Source of the DNA: a virus
Length of the DNA: 57,729 nucleotides
Reading direction: 5' to 3' (one strand)
IMG/VR virus record: IMGVR_UViG_3300036900_000129
Coordinates: 1-57,729 of that record
In this document: positions 1-7,696 of the stretch, in pieces
How the letters are laid out: every line of letters starts with the position of its first letter
Position numbering within the stretch: position 1 is the stretch's first letter
Made by a program: the position numbers and the translations under genes
Notes under the pieces: model-generated
What the model saw: the letters and a program-made list of their open reading frames with translations, nothing else
What the model was told of the DNA's origin: nothing
Database searches by the model: none

Positions 1-43
1 TAAGTGGGAGCCGCCTGTAACCTGACCTGTGGAGGTGGGGGCT

Positions 44-148
44 GTGCCGTGGCTGTACTGGGAAGCGCTGGTTGCCGCCGTCATCATGTTCCTTATCCTG
101 CTGCCGCTGGTGATAGCGGGGATGCTGCTCGGCGGCGGTAACGCTTAA
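44..148 (+). CDS. 34-residue single-helix membrane peptide
   Basis: A GTG start lies seven bases after a clear GGAGGT ribosome site (31-36) and opens a 34-codon frame ending in TAA. The peptide begins VPWLYWEAL and then runs as an almost unbroken hydrophobic stretch (about residues 9-31), so a single membrane helix is likely. The function is unknown. In phages such peptides can be holin-like or act on the host envelope, but here the lysis genes are 29 kb away. The good ribosome site and the hydrophobic composition are the only support. Confidence 0.45.
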   Translation: MPWLYWEALVAAVIMFLILLPLVIAGMLLGGGNA

Positions 149-222
149 GTCTTTTCCCGCCCCGTGTTTCCCTCATGTGCGTATGCTCTTGCGTGCGCCC
201 GCCCGACCATTGAGGGAGTCAC

Positions 223-1080
223 ATGAGGAAGCTTGGCTTTTACGGGGCTTGCGCTGTGATCGCGGCGACCTTCGCTATCGGCATGACGGTGCCGGCGAAC
301 GCTGCGGTATCAGGCAGCCCGCAGTTCACGAACAAGGCGACCGGGGCGGTGGCCGGGTACTTCTCATCCGGCATCGGCGTCAACTGGACGCACATCCAGA
401 CCCGTGAAGGCGGCAACGGCGTAGACGGGGCCATCGGCAACCTTGACCCCGGTGCAACCAACGGCGCAGGGATCGGCATGTGCGACACCGCAGGCCCGGC
501 TGTGCAGCTGGGCCTGGTCAACAACGGTGACGGCACCATGAACATCGACTACGGGTACGGCACGTTCCTCGCCCCGGCGAAGAACAACGACGACCTGTGC
601 GAAAACGGCGTCGTCAACCCGCTGAGCCCGCATGTCCTGATCGGCCCGATCAACATCACCCACACCGTGGACCTGTCCATCTTGTTCGACGGGTATCACG
701 CGCACAACGGCTGCCATGCCGGCCAGGTTCTGTTCGAGGCCGTCGATGACAGCAACCCGGCCGGGCTGCACCACTCCCCGTGCATCTGGCTGCCGCACGG
801 CACCAACTTCAATGAGATTGACGCCGGGGTAGTCGCGAACGACGCGCTGATGTCCGGGCCGGCACTCAACCCGCTGGTTACCTTCGCGCACCTGCAAGAC
901 AGCGCGAACCTGGACAGCGGTCGCGGCACCGTGCACGGCTCATTCCAGTCCAACAGCTTCAGCACCGCGTTCCCGGTGATCAGCACCAGCAACGGCCTGG
1001 CAACCGGCACGCCGCTGCTTAAGCCCGACACGTTCTTCGATGATCACTTCAAGCTGCGTGAGGGTTCCGGGGTAGCCTGA
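223..1080 (+). CDS. Secreted protein with Sec signal peptide, function unknown
   Basis: This 285-residue protein opens with a textbook signal peptide: MRKLGFYG, a hydrophobic core, then cleavage expected after ANA near residue 27. The mature part is rich in Gly, Asn and Asp and has four or more cysteines, and the region around SILFDGYHAHNGCH looks like an extracellular beta-rich fold. I do not recognise a family. A GAGGGAG ribosome site lies six bases before the ATG, and a TATGCT -10-like box sits at 182-187. It is followed by a strong terminator, so it is probably a single-gene unit. A secreted, non-structural product in a phage suggests a cargo (moron) gene or a virion-surface protein; the sequence does not decide. 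Confidence 0.7.
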   Translation: MRKLGFYGACAVIAATFAIGMTVPANAAVSGSPQFTNKATGAVAGYFSSGIGVNWTHIQTREGGNGVDGAIGNLDPGATNGAGIGMCDTAGPAVQLGLVNNGDGTMNIDYGYGTFLAPAKNNDDLCENGVVNPLSPHVLIGPINITHTVDLSILFDGYHAHNGCHAGQVLFEAVDDSNPAGLHHSPCIWLPHGTNFNEIDAGVVANDALMSGPALNPLVTFAHLQDSANLDSGRGTVHGSFQSNSFSTAFPVISTSNGLATGTPLLKPDTFFDDHFKLREGSGVA

Positions 1081-1098
1081 GCCTTATCCCCGGGTGGT

Positions 1099-1139
1099 CA
1101 CGGCCCGCCGCGCCTCTGCACCAGGTGCGGCGGGCCGTG
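1099..1139. terminator. Bidirectional hairpin terminator
   Basis: A perfect 13-bp inverted repeat (CACGGCCCGCCGC at 1099-1111, complement at 1127-1139) with a 15-base loop lies between two convergent genes. It lacks a long T-run, which is common for GC-rich actinobacterial terminators. Confidence 0.75.
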
Positions 1140-1145
1140 TCATGC

Positions 1146-1505
1146 TCAGATGGCCGCGCAGCCCAGCCCCTTGCCGACAGGCAGGTACGCCACCCAGGAA
1201 TGCCCTTTGAGGCGCGGCACGATCCCGAACGCCTTAACCGTCTGCACCCAGGCGTCCCGGCTGCTGTCGTCAGCGAACGCGTCGAACCCGTACACGGCAC
1301 CGTGGTAGACGGCGATTCCGCTGCTGGTGATGCCGCCTCCGGGTGCGGGACCGCAGTCGGTGTACCCGGTAGCGCCGATCATGGTTGCGGCCTGCCTCGC
1401 GGTGACCGGCTGCGGCACCACCTGAACACTGCCTGCGCTGCTGCACGCGATGGTGAGGAGAACGGAGACGGTGACGGTGACCGCCAGGGGGAAGATCCGG
1501 CTCAT
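1146..1505 (-). CDS. Small putative lipoprotein
   Basis: The ATG at 1505 gives 119 residues starting MSRIFPLAVTVTV followed by LLTIAC, a lipobox in which Cys20 would be lipidated after signal peptidase II cleavage. The mature domain contains two more cysteines and a C-terminal half (DAFADDSSRDAWVQTVK) resembling small secreted or lipoprotein domains of actinobacteria, but I do not know the family. A GGAGG run lies about 28 bases upstream, too far from this ATG, so an in-frame GTG at 1514 or the ATG at 1532 cannot be excluded. Phage lipoproteins often mediate superinfection exclusion; that is only a suggestion here. Confidence 0.6.
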   Translation of the reverse strand: MSRIFPLAVTVTVSVLLTIACSSAGSVQVVPQPVTARQAATMIGATGYTDCGPAPGGGITSSGIAVYHGAVYGFDAFADDSSRDAWVQTVKAFGIVPRLKGHSWVAYLPVGKGLGCAAI

Positions 1506-1611
1506 GTCCCGCACCGTAACATCTGCACGCATCCCTCCTGGCACATGTGAGGTGTGAGGTACCACGGGCGTAAGTGCTTCACCTGCTGGGTTTCACCAGG
1601 CCGTGTCATAC

Positions 1612-1655
1612 CCGACAATGGCAGGAGCGACCGGTAAGATCCCACATGTGAGAGA
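1612..1655 (+). promoter_or_regulatory. Promoter-like -35/-10 with CACATGTG palindrome
   Basis: CCGACA (1612-1617) and TAAGAT (1635-1640) are separated by 17 bases, a good fit to a primary-sigma promoter. CACATGTG, the core of the operator family in the minus-strand arm, follows at 1643-1650, overlapping the expected start of transcription, and a GAGAGAGG ribosome site comes next. Confidence 0.45.
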
Positions 1656-1668
1656 GAGGTGACACCTG

Positions 1669-2043
1669 ATGACGCCTATGCAGTGGGCCAGGGTCCTCCG
1701 GGCCGGCGCAGTCGTCGCAGGCACCCGGCCTGACCAGCCACTCACCACAAGCGTCCTCGCTGAGATCCTGGCGAGCATGAGCAGACGCGCGTTCGACCTC
1801 CACGCGGGCACCGCCGTGGACGGGCACCCGCAGCATGAGCGCCCTTACACCGGCAACTGGAACAACCCCGCCGCCGACCACGTGTGCGTCCGTCCCCTGC
1901 CTATCGTGCAAGGCGGCGACTGCGGCGCAACCATCGACGTACCCGCAGGCTGGCACCTGGTGCAGGTGCTGCCTGACCTGAAAACCCAGGACGACATGAT
2001 CATGTGCCTGGTTGAGCCGTGCGAGCCGGCGATCGCCTGCTGA
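1669..2043 (+). CDS. Orphan protein sharing an N-terminal motif with the gene at 50831-51382
   Basis: A 124-residue protein with its ATG eight bases after GAGAGAGGTG and its own promoter-like signal. Its first 14 residues, MTPMQWARVLRAGA, match MTPAQWARVLRAGA at the start of the minus-strand protein at 51382, although the remainders are unrelated. The C-terminal half carries several cysteines (VCV, GGDCGA, MCLVEPCEPAIAC) and a Trp/His/Pro-rich middle. No catalytic motif is recognised. It is bounded by a promoter and a 12-bp terminator, so it is expressed alone. Confidence 0.65.
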   Translation: MTPMQWARVLRAGAVVAGTRPDQPLTTSVLAEILASMSRRAFDLHAGTAVDGHPQHERPYTGNWNNPAADHVCVRPLPIVQGGDCGATIDVPAGWHLVQVLPDLKTQDDMIMCLVEPCEPAIAC

Positions 2044-2053
2044 CATCCCAGCT

Positions 2054-2098
2054 GCGGGCGGCTCCTGCTGTAACGCCCGCCAGCACGGAGCCGCCCGC
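2054..2098 (+). terminator. Hairpin terminator after the orphan gene
   Basis: GCGGGCGGCTCC (2054-2065) pairs perfectly with its complement at 2087-2098, a 12-bp stem with a 21-base loop starting ten bases after the stop codon. Confidence 0.65.
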
Positions 2099-2168
2099 GC
2101 AACTTGCCGTACCGTTTCGGTCAACGAAGTGCTGATGCGCCTGGGCTTCATGGCATGATGTGAGCCAA

Positions 2169-2206
2169 GTGCGGCCCCGCCTAGCGGGCGCAGGTTGGGG
2201 CCGCAC
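2169..2206 (+). other. Nested hairpin upstream of the structural operon
   Basis: GTGCGGCCCC (2169-2178) pairs with GGGGCCGCAC (2197-2206), with a small internal CCGC/GCGG stem around a CTA loop. It lies about 40 bases upstream of the first structural gene and just after a CATGAT -10-like box. It could be a leader structure or attenuator; there is no further evidence. Confidence 0.4.
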
Positions 2207-2248
2207 CCATGCGCCCGCATACCCACACCTGACGTGGAGGCGGCGCGC

Positions 2249-2905
2249 ATGGCACAAGAGCAAGGGCAGGGCAAGGACAACCTCCGCGTCATGGCCGGGG
2301 TCGGCCTGATGGAAGCGGGCGGGCACCGTACCAACTTCCAGGTTGAGAAGTGGGACCTCGACCAGATCCGGTGGACGAAGCGCAAGGACTACGATGACCT
2401 GCGGCTTATCGTGTCCGGGGCCAGCGAGCCCACCCCGGAGGACTTCCACCGGCTCGGCTGCAAGCCGTTCGAGACGTTCCTCGAAGAGGACTGCAACCTG
2501 ATCCTCGACACCGGCTGGCAGATGATGATGAACGGGGTGGCCGGGTCCGCGGTCACGAAGTTCAGCAACGGTGCAGTCGGGCGGATCGGCGGCGGCGACA
2601 CCGCCACAGCGGCGGCTTACACGCAGACGGACCTGGCGGCGGCGACCGGCGCAACGCACCGGCAGTGGGAACTGATCAACGCCGTCCCCACAGTCGGGTC
2701 CACGCACACGGCCGGGCTGATCGTCGCCGCGCAGTTCCCCACCACGGACGGAAACTTCGCCTGGGCTGAGTTCGGGTTCGACTCCGGTACCGCAGCGGGC
2801 ACAGGGGCGAGCGTCGCCCCGATGTTCTCCCGTGGCGTTTCGTCCCCCGGCACGAAGACCAGCGCCCAGACGTGGAACGCCACCATCACGTTCACCTGGA
2901 CCTGA
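2249..2905 (+). CDS. Putative tail-associated structural protein
   Basis: The start at 2249 is chosen because GTGGAGG lies eight bases upstream; an earlier in-frame ATG at 2195 lies inside the leader hairpin. The 218-residue product ends with a segment (NFAWAEFGFDSG, then GTKTSAQTWNATITFTW) of a kind often seen near the C termini of phage tail or baseplate-associated proteins, where a W-x-E-x-G-I/F core is followed by GTKTSA and a beta strand. It heads a run of tightly spaced plus-strand genes (next gene one base later). The role is inferred as a virion component. Confidence 0.6.
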   Translation: MAQEQGQGKDNLRVMAGVGLMEAGGHRTNFQVEKWDLDQIRWTKRKDYDDLRLIVSGASEPTPEDFHRLGCKPFETFLEEDCNLILDTGWQMMMNGVAGSAVTKFSNGAVGRIGGGDTATAAAYTQTDLAAATGATHRQWELINAVPTVGSTHTAGLIVAAQFPTTDGNFAWAEFGFDSGTAAGTGASVAPMFSRGVSSPGTKTSAQTWNATITFTWT

Positions 2906-2906
2906 C

Positions 2907-3185
2907 ATGGCAGTGATCAGCGGCAAGCAGGTCAAGCGGCTGTTCTACGACGGGCAGGCCGCGATGATGGCCGTCTACGTGGTGCGGAACGTCAACACAG
3001 GTGACACCCTGGACCTCGGCCCGTCCGGGCTGGGTGACTTCCTGAGCGTGAAGCAGTCAGCCATGGTGGCGTCCACCGTCGCCGGGTCCGCGACGGCCCA
3101 GGCGGCAGGCACCGTCATCACGATGCCGGCCGGCCTGACGAACGACGCCCTGTACCTGATGGCGTGGGGGGACTCCGCACTGTAA
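2907..3185 (+). CDS. Small structural protein of the left structural cluster
   Basis: A 92-residue protein beginning MAVISGKQVKRLFYDGQ. The ATG follows the previous stop by one base and has no strong ribosome site, so translation is probably coupled. The sequence alternates short beta-like segments (MMAVYVVRNVNTGDTLDLG) and ends in Ala/Gly-rich strands, consistent with a small virion or fibre-associated protein. I do not recognise the family. Confidence 0.55.
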   Translation: MAVISGKQVKRLFYDGQAAMMAVYVVRNVNTGDTLDLGPSGLGDFLSVKQSAMVASTVAGSATAQAAGTVITMPAGLTNDALYLMAWGDSAL

Positions 3186-3194
3186 GGAGCCGCC

Positions 3195-4076
3195 GTGCCT
3201 GTCTCAAAGGAAGTCTTCGCTAACGTCCCGTCCTGCGTGGCTACCAGCTCAAGCGGCACCACGACCAGTGACACCGCATGGACGATGGGAACCGGTTACA
3301 CCAGCTTCCCCGCCGCAAGTACCAGCAGCACCCCGCAAACCTACTTCTACGTAACCGACCCCGCTGACAGCACCCATGAGATCGTCATGGTCACCGTCAC
3401 GTCCGGTACCAGCTGGACGGTGACCAGGGGCGCGCTCGGTACCACGGCGGTCGCGCATGCCAGCGGCGCAACATGGGTGCAGGTCACCTCGCACGGCACC
3501 TTCCAGAACTTCAAGCAGACCCCCGCTGCGGTGTCCTCAGCTGTCACCGTCGCTAACACCAGCAGTGAACTGGTCCTTGCTTCGTACCTCCCGACCAGTG
3601 ATGAGCTGGTGGCAGGCGCAACCTGGGACGCGGTGGCGTACGGCACGTTCGGGGTGCTCGCTACCGGCACCCGGCCGACCCTTCAGTTCACCCTGTACTG
3701 GGGCGGGTCGGGCAGCGTCGGCGGCGCGTTCACCTCCACCGGGTCGGTTGCCCTCGCGCAGATCCTCACCGGCAGCAACACGGCAACGCTGCTGACCACC
3801 ATCGTGTCCGGGGCCAGCTGGGACATTCAGGCTGACGTGACATGGCTGTCGTCCACCACGGCAACCGCGAACCTCAACCTGTGGCTGATGAACGTGGGCT
3901 CGCTGACCACCGCCCCGGTCCTGTCGTCCACCGTCAACACGACCGCGAACGCGAGCAGCAGCACCCCGAAGACGATCAGCGGCAACGGCCCGCTGATCCT
4001 GACCGCCAAGTGGAGCGCCGCGAGCGCAAGCAACACCCTGACGGCGACAGCGCCGCTGATCCGCAGGGCAGCATGA
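3195..4076 (+). CDS. Thr/Ser/Ala-rich putative fibre or surface protein
   Basis: GTG start ten bases after the previous stop, with AAGGAG upstream. The 293-residue product is dominated by Ser, Thr, Ala and Gly. An N-terminal segment (FYVTDPADSTHEIVMVTVTSGTSWTVTRGALGTTAVAH) resembles modules found in phage tail-fibre and baseplate proteins, and beta-rich repeats follow (TLQFTLYWGG). A beta-structured surface or fibre protein is the best guess. Confidence 0.6.
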   Translation: MPVSKEVFANVPSCVATSSSGTTTSDTAWTMGTGYTSFPAASTSSTPQTYFYVTDPADSTHEIVMVTVTSGTSWTVTRGALGTTAVAHASGATWVQVTSHGTFQNFKQTPAAVSSAVTVANTSSELVLASYLPTSDELVAGATWDAVAYGTFGVLATGTRPTLQFTLYWGGSGSVGGAFTSTGSVALAQILTGSNTATLLTTIVSGASWDIQADVTWLSSTTATANLNLWLMNVGSLTTAPVLSSTVNTTANASSSTPKTISGNGPLILTAKWSAASASNTLTATAPLIRRAA

Positions 4077-4666
4077 TGACCCGCCTTGCCTGCTTCTACA
4101 ACCACCTTGACCCGCGCACCGAAGCGGCGCTTCAGCGGTTCGCGCCGCAAGCAGGGCTGACCGTGGAGTGGGTGGACACCAGCGGCAGCCTCCAGGTGTA
4201 CGCCGATGAACTGGCCAGGCGGTGGCAGGGCACCGAAGACCTGATCCTGGTTGAGCAGGACAAGGAAATCCACGGTTCCTGCCTGCCTGAGATGCTGGGC
4301 TGCGCTGAGCTGTGGTGCGGCTGGACGTACTGGATCCTCCCTGAACCGCACACCACCCTCGTGATCGGCGGGTTCGGTGTGGTCCGGTTCAGCGCACGGG
4401 TGCAGCAGATGATCCCGGTGGCTGAGTTCCGCGGTGAATCGCAGCTGAACATCGACCGCAGGTTCGACCTGGCGCTGCTACGCCACGGAACCCGGTGTCA
4501 CCTGCACGGTCACGTCGCTCATCATCACGTGTACGAGCCGCGTCCCGCCCGGGTGCGGGAGCATGTCGCCGGGCTGCGTGACACGGGGATGCTCGGCCCG
4601 CCGCTGTGCCCGCCTGCCCCTGGCCCTGGCCTGCTCCCCGGGAGTTACCGACTGCCGGGGAGGTAA
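4073..4666 (+). CDS. Putative glycosyltransferase-like (GT-A fold) protein
   Basis: ATGATG at 4073/4076 overlaps the previous stop, giving about 197 residues. The motif LILVEQDKEI, followed by CAELWCGWTYW and then GFGVVRFSARV, follows the pattern of a phage-encoded protein family often annotated as glycosyltransferase-like: hydrophobic strand plus acidic motif, a C-x-x-x-W-C-G-x-x-Y segment, then a G-x-x-R/K-F-S segment. A His-rich stretch (HLHGHVAHHHV) sits near residue 145, and the last 40 residues are Pro-rich. It may decorate virion or host glycans, which fits its place between fibre-like genes. No enzyme activity can be proven from the sequence. Confidence 0.5.
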   Translation: MMTRLACFYNHLDPRTEAALQRFAPQAGLTVEWVDTSGSLQVYADELARRWQGTEDLILVEQDKEIHGSCLPEMLGCAELWCGWTYWILPEPHTTLVIGGFGVVRFSARVQQMIPVAEFRGESQLNIDRRFDLALLRHGTRCHLHGHVAHHHVYEPRPARVREHVAGLRDTGMLGPPLCPPAPGPGLLPGSYRLPGR

Positions 4667-4672
4667 CCGCTC

Positions 4673-7102
4673 ATGGGCGTCACGATCGACCAGACCGCCA
4701 CAGGTCAGGCCACCGGTTCGGCTTCATCAGTCACGATCACATGGCCGGTGCTACCTACAGCCGGCGCTAAGGCGCTCATCACGTTCTTCACCGACGACGC
4801 CGCCGTCACCGTCACCTCAGCGCAGGACAACGGCGTCACCCCCACCACGTACACCGCTGACGCTGCTGTCACTACCGCAGGGCACTCCGCTAAGTACGTG
4901 CTGCGGGCTGACAACATCTCACTGCCGTCCAGCGGCTCATACAAGGTCACGATCACGCTGTCCGGCACGGCGAACTTCACGCTCGGGTCAGGCCGAACTT
5001 ACCTGGGCGTAGCCAGCGGCGCACCGACCGGCACTAACAGCAACCTGGTGACGGGGAGCAACAGCCCCAGTACCGGCAACGTCACCCCGGCTCAGGTAGG
5101 CGCGCTTCTTTTCGGCGGGTTCAACGACAGTTCCTCCGCTAACCCGGAGACAATCAACCTCACCACCAGCGGCGCATCCTCGATCTTCACCGAGACGAAC
5201 GGCGCGAGCTTCCTGTGCGGGGCTGTCGCAGACAACATCGCCACCTCCACCAGCGCCCAGGGACTGGCCTGGTCGCTGAGTGACAGCCCTAACTGCGGCG
5301 GCATCATCGCGGTTTACTCCCCCGCCGCGACCCCGTACACCGGCACGGACGGGCAGCTCAGCAGCCCTGCGGTACCAGGACTGTTGCAGCCTGGCGCTGC
5401 CATCCCCGGGCAGGTCAAGTCCACCACTGCGCTCAGCCTGGCTGAATCAGGCGCTGGCACCAGCACGCTAGGCGTTACATCTGCGGTGCCGTTCACCGAC
5501 GCCGGCTCAGGTGCCGATGCGCTGGCGGCAACCGTGCCGGCGCCGCTGACGGACGCGGGCACAGGTACCAGCACCCTCGGTGTCATGCCAGGGCTCACGG
5601 ACGCCGGCTCTGGTGACGGCACCCTGGCGGTTACCCAGCCGACTGCCCTGACGGACTCTGGGGCTGGCTCTGCCACGCTGGGGGTGATGCCGGGCCTGAC
5701 CGATGCGGGCGCAGGCACAGATGCCCTCGGCGTCAGCATCCCGGTCGCGTTCACCGACAACGGCTCTGGCGCTGATGACCTCGGGATCATGCCGGGCCTG
5801 GCGGAAGCCGGCACCGGCACCGGCACCCTGGGCGTGATGCCCGGCCTGACCGACAGCGGTTCCGGCACGGACACGCTGGGCGGTTCCGCGACCCAGCCGT
5901 TCACCGACACAGGCACGGGTACCGACACGCTCGGCGTGATGCCCGGCCTGAGTGACGCAGGCACGGGAACTGACACCCTGACCGTGAGCGTCACTGTCGC
6001 TTTCACTGATGCCGGCGCAGGCGACGGCGTTTCCGGGATCATGCCGGGGCTTGCCGAGACTGGTGCAGCCGCTGATGCGCTGACGGTTGCAGCTGCGGTC
6101 CCGCTGACCGATGCGGGCGCGGGCACCGACTCACTGGCCGTGAGTGACCTGTCCCCGTTCACCGACGCCGGCACCGGCCTGGACTTGCTCGGCATCATGC
6201 CGGGCCTGGCGGACGCTGGCGCGGGAGCAGACGTGTTTACGGTTACCGTCCCCGCCGGCTTCACCGACACTGGCGCCGGCACCAGCACCCTCGGTGTCAC
6301 GGCTGCCGTCAGCTTCACCGACGCCGGGACCGGGGACGGCACCCTCGGCATCACACCAGGGCTGACCGACGCAGGCAGCGGCGATGACACCCTGGCTGTC
6401 ACAGCCGGGATCAGCTTCACCGACAACGGGTCCGGTGACGGTACTTTCACCGTCGAGCAGCCGGCGGGGCTCACCGACGCAGGGACAGGCACCGACGCGC
6501 TGGGGGTCTTGCCTGGGCTGACGGAAACCGGGCAGGGCACCGACGCGCTTTCCGTCTCCACGGTTGAGCCTGTCACCTTCACCGACTCCGGTTCAGGGAG
6601 CGACACCCTGGACGTGCTGGTCATCAATGAGATCAGCTTGTCTGAGGTGGGTGCCGCCGCTGACACCCTCAGCATCCAGATCCTCACCAGCCTCACTGAC
6701 GCAGGCGCTGGCCTGGACACGCTGGGGCTGGAACCCGGGACGGTCACCTTCACTGACTCCGGGCGGGGCCAGGACACGCTGGGGCTGCTGGAAACCATCG
6801 AAGTTGCCTTCACCGAGACCGGGCACGGCCTGGACCTGCTCACCGTTATCCGCCCGGTCAGCCTCACTGACGCAGGCACGGGCCTTGACACGCTGGTTAC
6901 CGCTGAGCCGACGCACCAGCCTCTCACGGGTACCGTGGCCGGGGCACCGCACGGAAGGTGGAGCGCAGGCGCACCGCATGATGAAGGCTGGTCTTCCGGC
7001 GAGCCGCAAGGCCGGTGGTCGGCAGGGGCACCGCACGGGCGTTACGCTGCTGGTAGCCCGCACGGCAGGTGGTCTGCCGGCGAGCCGAAAGGACGGACGT
7101 AA
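4673..7102 (+). CDS. Large tandem-repeat structural protein
   Basis: 809 residues with GGAGGT eight bases before the ATG. Residues 1-235 form a beta-rich head (MGVTIDQTATGQATG...). From about residue 253 to 745 there are roughly two dozen copies of an 18-25-residue unit built on F/L-T-D-A/S-G-x-G-x-D-x-L-G-V, many separated by the link MPGL. The C-terminal 55 residues switch to a different, nine-residue repeat, GAPHGRWSA/GEPQGRWSA. Asp and Gly at fixed spacing could bind calcium, as in RTX-type repeats, but the exact RTX nonamer is not present. It is probably a long virion fibre or adhesin. It lies upstream of the packaging genes, an unusual place for a fibre. Confidence 0.7.
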   Translation: MGVTIDQTATGQATGSASSVTITWPVLPTAGAKALITFFTDDAAVTVTSAQDNGVTPTTYTADAAVTTAGHSAKYVLRADNISLPSSGSYKVTITLSGTANFTLGSGRTYLGVASGAPTGTNSNLVTGSNSPSTGNVTPAQVGALLFGGFNDSSSANPETINLTTSGASSIFTETNGASFLCGAVADNIATSTSAQGLAWSLSDSPNCGGIIAVYSPAATPYTGTDGQLSSPAVPGLLQPGAAIPGQVKSTTALSLAESGAGTSTLGVTSAVPFTDAGSGADALAATVPAPLTDAGTGTSTLGVMPGLTDAGSGDGTLAVTQPTALTDSGAGSATLGVMPGLTDAGAGTDALGVSIPVAFTDNGSGADDLGIMPGLAEAGTGTGTLGVMPGLTDSGSGTDTLGGSATQPFTDTGTGTDTLGVMPGLSDAGTGTDTLTVSVTVAFTDAGAGDGVSGIMPGLAETGAAADALTVAAAVPLTDAGAGTDSLAVSDLSPFTDAGTGLDLLGIMPGLADAGAGADVFTVTVPAGFTDTGAGTSTLGVTAAVSFTDAGTGDGTLGITPGLTDAGSGDDTLAVTAGISFTDNGSGDGTFTVEQPAGLTDAGTGTDALGVLPGLTETGQGTDALSVSTVEPVTFTDSGSGSDTLDVLVINEISLSEVGAAADTLSIQILTSLTDAGAGLDTLGLEPGTVTFTDSGRGQDTLGLLETIEVAFTETGHGLDLLTVIRPVSLTDAGTGLDTLVTAEPTHQPLTGTVAGAPHGRWSAGAPHDEGWSSGEPQGRWSAGAPHGRYAAGSPHGRWSAGEPKGRT
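5430..6905 (+). repeat. Tandem coding repeat, T-D-A-G-x-G-x-D-x-L unit
   Basis: About two dozen degenerate units of 54-75 bases. The consensus amino acids are kept while third codon positions vary, so the array has been maintained by selection on protein and is not a recent DNA duplication. Confidence 0.8.
6940..7100 (+). repeat. C-terminal nine-residue coding repeat (GAPHGRWSA type)
   Basis: About six copies of G-A/E/S-P-H/Q/K-G-R-W/Y-S/A-A close the repeat protein. The unit is basic and aromatic, in contrast to the acidic main repeat, suggesting a separate binding or anchoring tail. Confidence 0.75.
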
Positions 7103-7109
7103 ACCTCTG

Positions 7110-7343
7110 ATGTCTGAACGCGGCCGCACTTGCTACGAGGCGTTCCACGCGCAGGGCACCGGCAAGTTCGTCATCTGGGACTGCCTGCTGGCAGAGGAGC
7201 AGGCCCCGTGGGATGCGGCTGCTGAGGCGGTGGAACTCCGGTTCGCTGAGCAGTTCCGCCTGGTCATCGAGGCGATGTGGAATGCCGTCAAGCCGGTCGT
7301 CGTTGAGGCTGCGCGTGCTTTCAGTCAGATAACCGGGGCATAA
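7110..7343 (+). CDS. Small alpha-helical protein, unknown
   Basis: A 77-residue product (MSERGRTCYEAFHAQG...) starting eight bases after the repeat protein. It is mainly helical, with WDAAAEAVELRFAEQFRLVIEAMWNAVKPVVVEAARAF suggesting amphipathic helices. The ribosome site is weak (AAAGGACGG, distant), so coupling to the upstream gene is likely. I do not recognise the family. Confidence 0.5.
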   Translation: MSERGRTCYEAFHAQGTGKFVIWDCLLAEEQAPWDAAAEAVELRFAEQFRLVIEAMWNAVKPVVVEAARAFSQITGA

Positions 7344-7349
7344 CCCACG

Positions 7350-7538
7350 ATGGGCATGCACCGCAGCTATGTCAGCTGGCAGGAGAAGCTGGGCGGGTCG
7401 TTCAGGGCACTGGGGAACTACGCCCGGGGGTTCGCGCTGAGCCCGGTACGGCGGTGGCGCTGCTGCTACGGGGCTGTGCCGTTGCACAACACCACCTGCG
7501 TTCACTGGCGCGGGCCGGTGAGGATGGACGACGACTGA
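7350..7538 (+). CDS. Small basic protein, unknown
   Basis: 62 residues, Arg/Tyr/Trp-rich (MGMHRSYVSWQEKLGG, then SPVRRWRCCYG). It starts seven bases after the previous stop, and its TGA overlaps the next ATG, so it sits in a chain of coupled genes. The second ATG at 7356 is an alternative start. No function can be assigned. Confidence 0.45.
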   Translation: MGMHRSYVSWQEKLGGSFRALGNYARGFALSPVRRWRCCYGAVPLHNTTCVHWRGPVRMDDD

Positions 7539-7696
7539 TGAAGGTGCAGTGCGAGCCTTACGCCAACGGGCGGGGCTGGTGGCATGTGCCTGGCTGCCCG
7601 CATGTGGACTGGCAGGGTGACGAGGCGTTCTTCGGGCCGCACCTGCGCACCTGGAAGGTGGTGACTGGTGATCAGCACCCACCATTTCCGGCGTAA
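7538..7696 (+). CDS. Small Cys/His protein
   Basis: 52 residues starting at an ATG that overlaps the previous stop (TGATG). MKVQCEPYANGRGWWHVPGCPHVDW places two Cys and two His in a pattern suggestive of a small metal site. Its 3' end overlaps the next frame by 29 bases. Confidence 0.45.
   Translation: MKVQCEPYANGRGWWHVPGCPHVDWQGDEAFFGPHLRTWKVVTGDQHPPFPA

Noticed and set aside
5314-6927. 537-residue open frame on the minus strand across the repeat gene
   Set aside because: It is the antisense shadow of the periodic, GC-rich repeat coding sequence: Ser/Pro/Val-rich with no ribosome site or domain.
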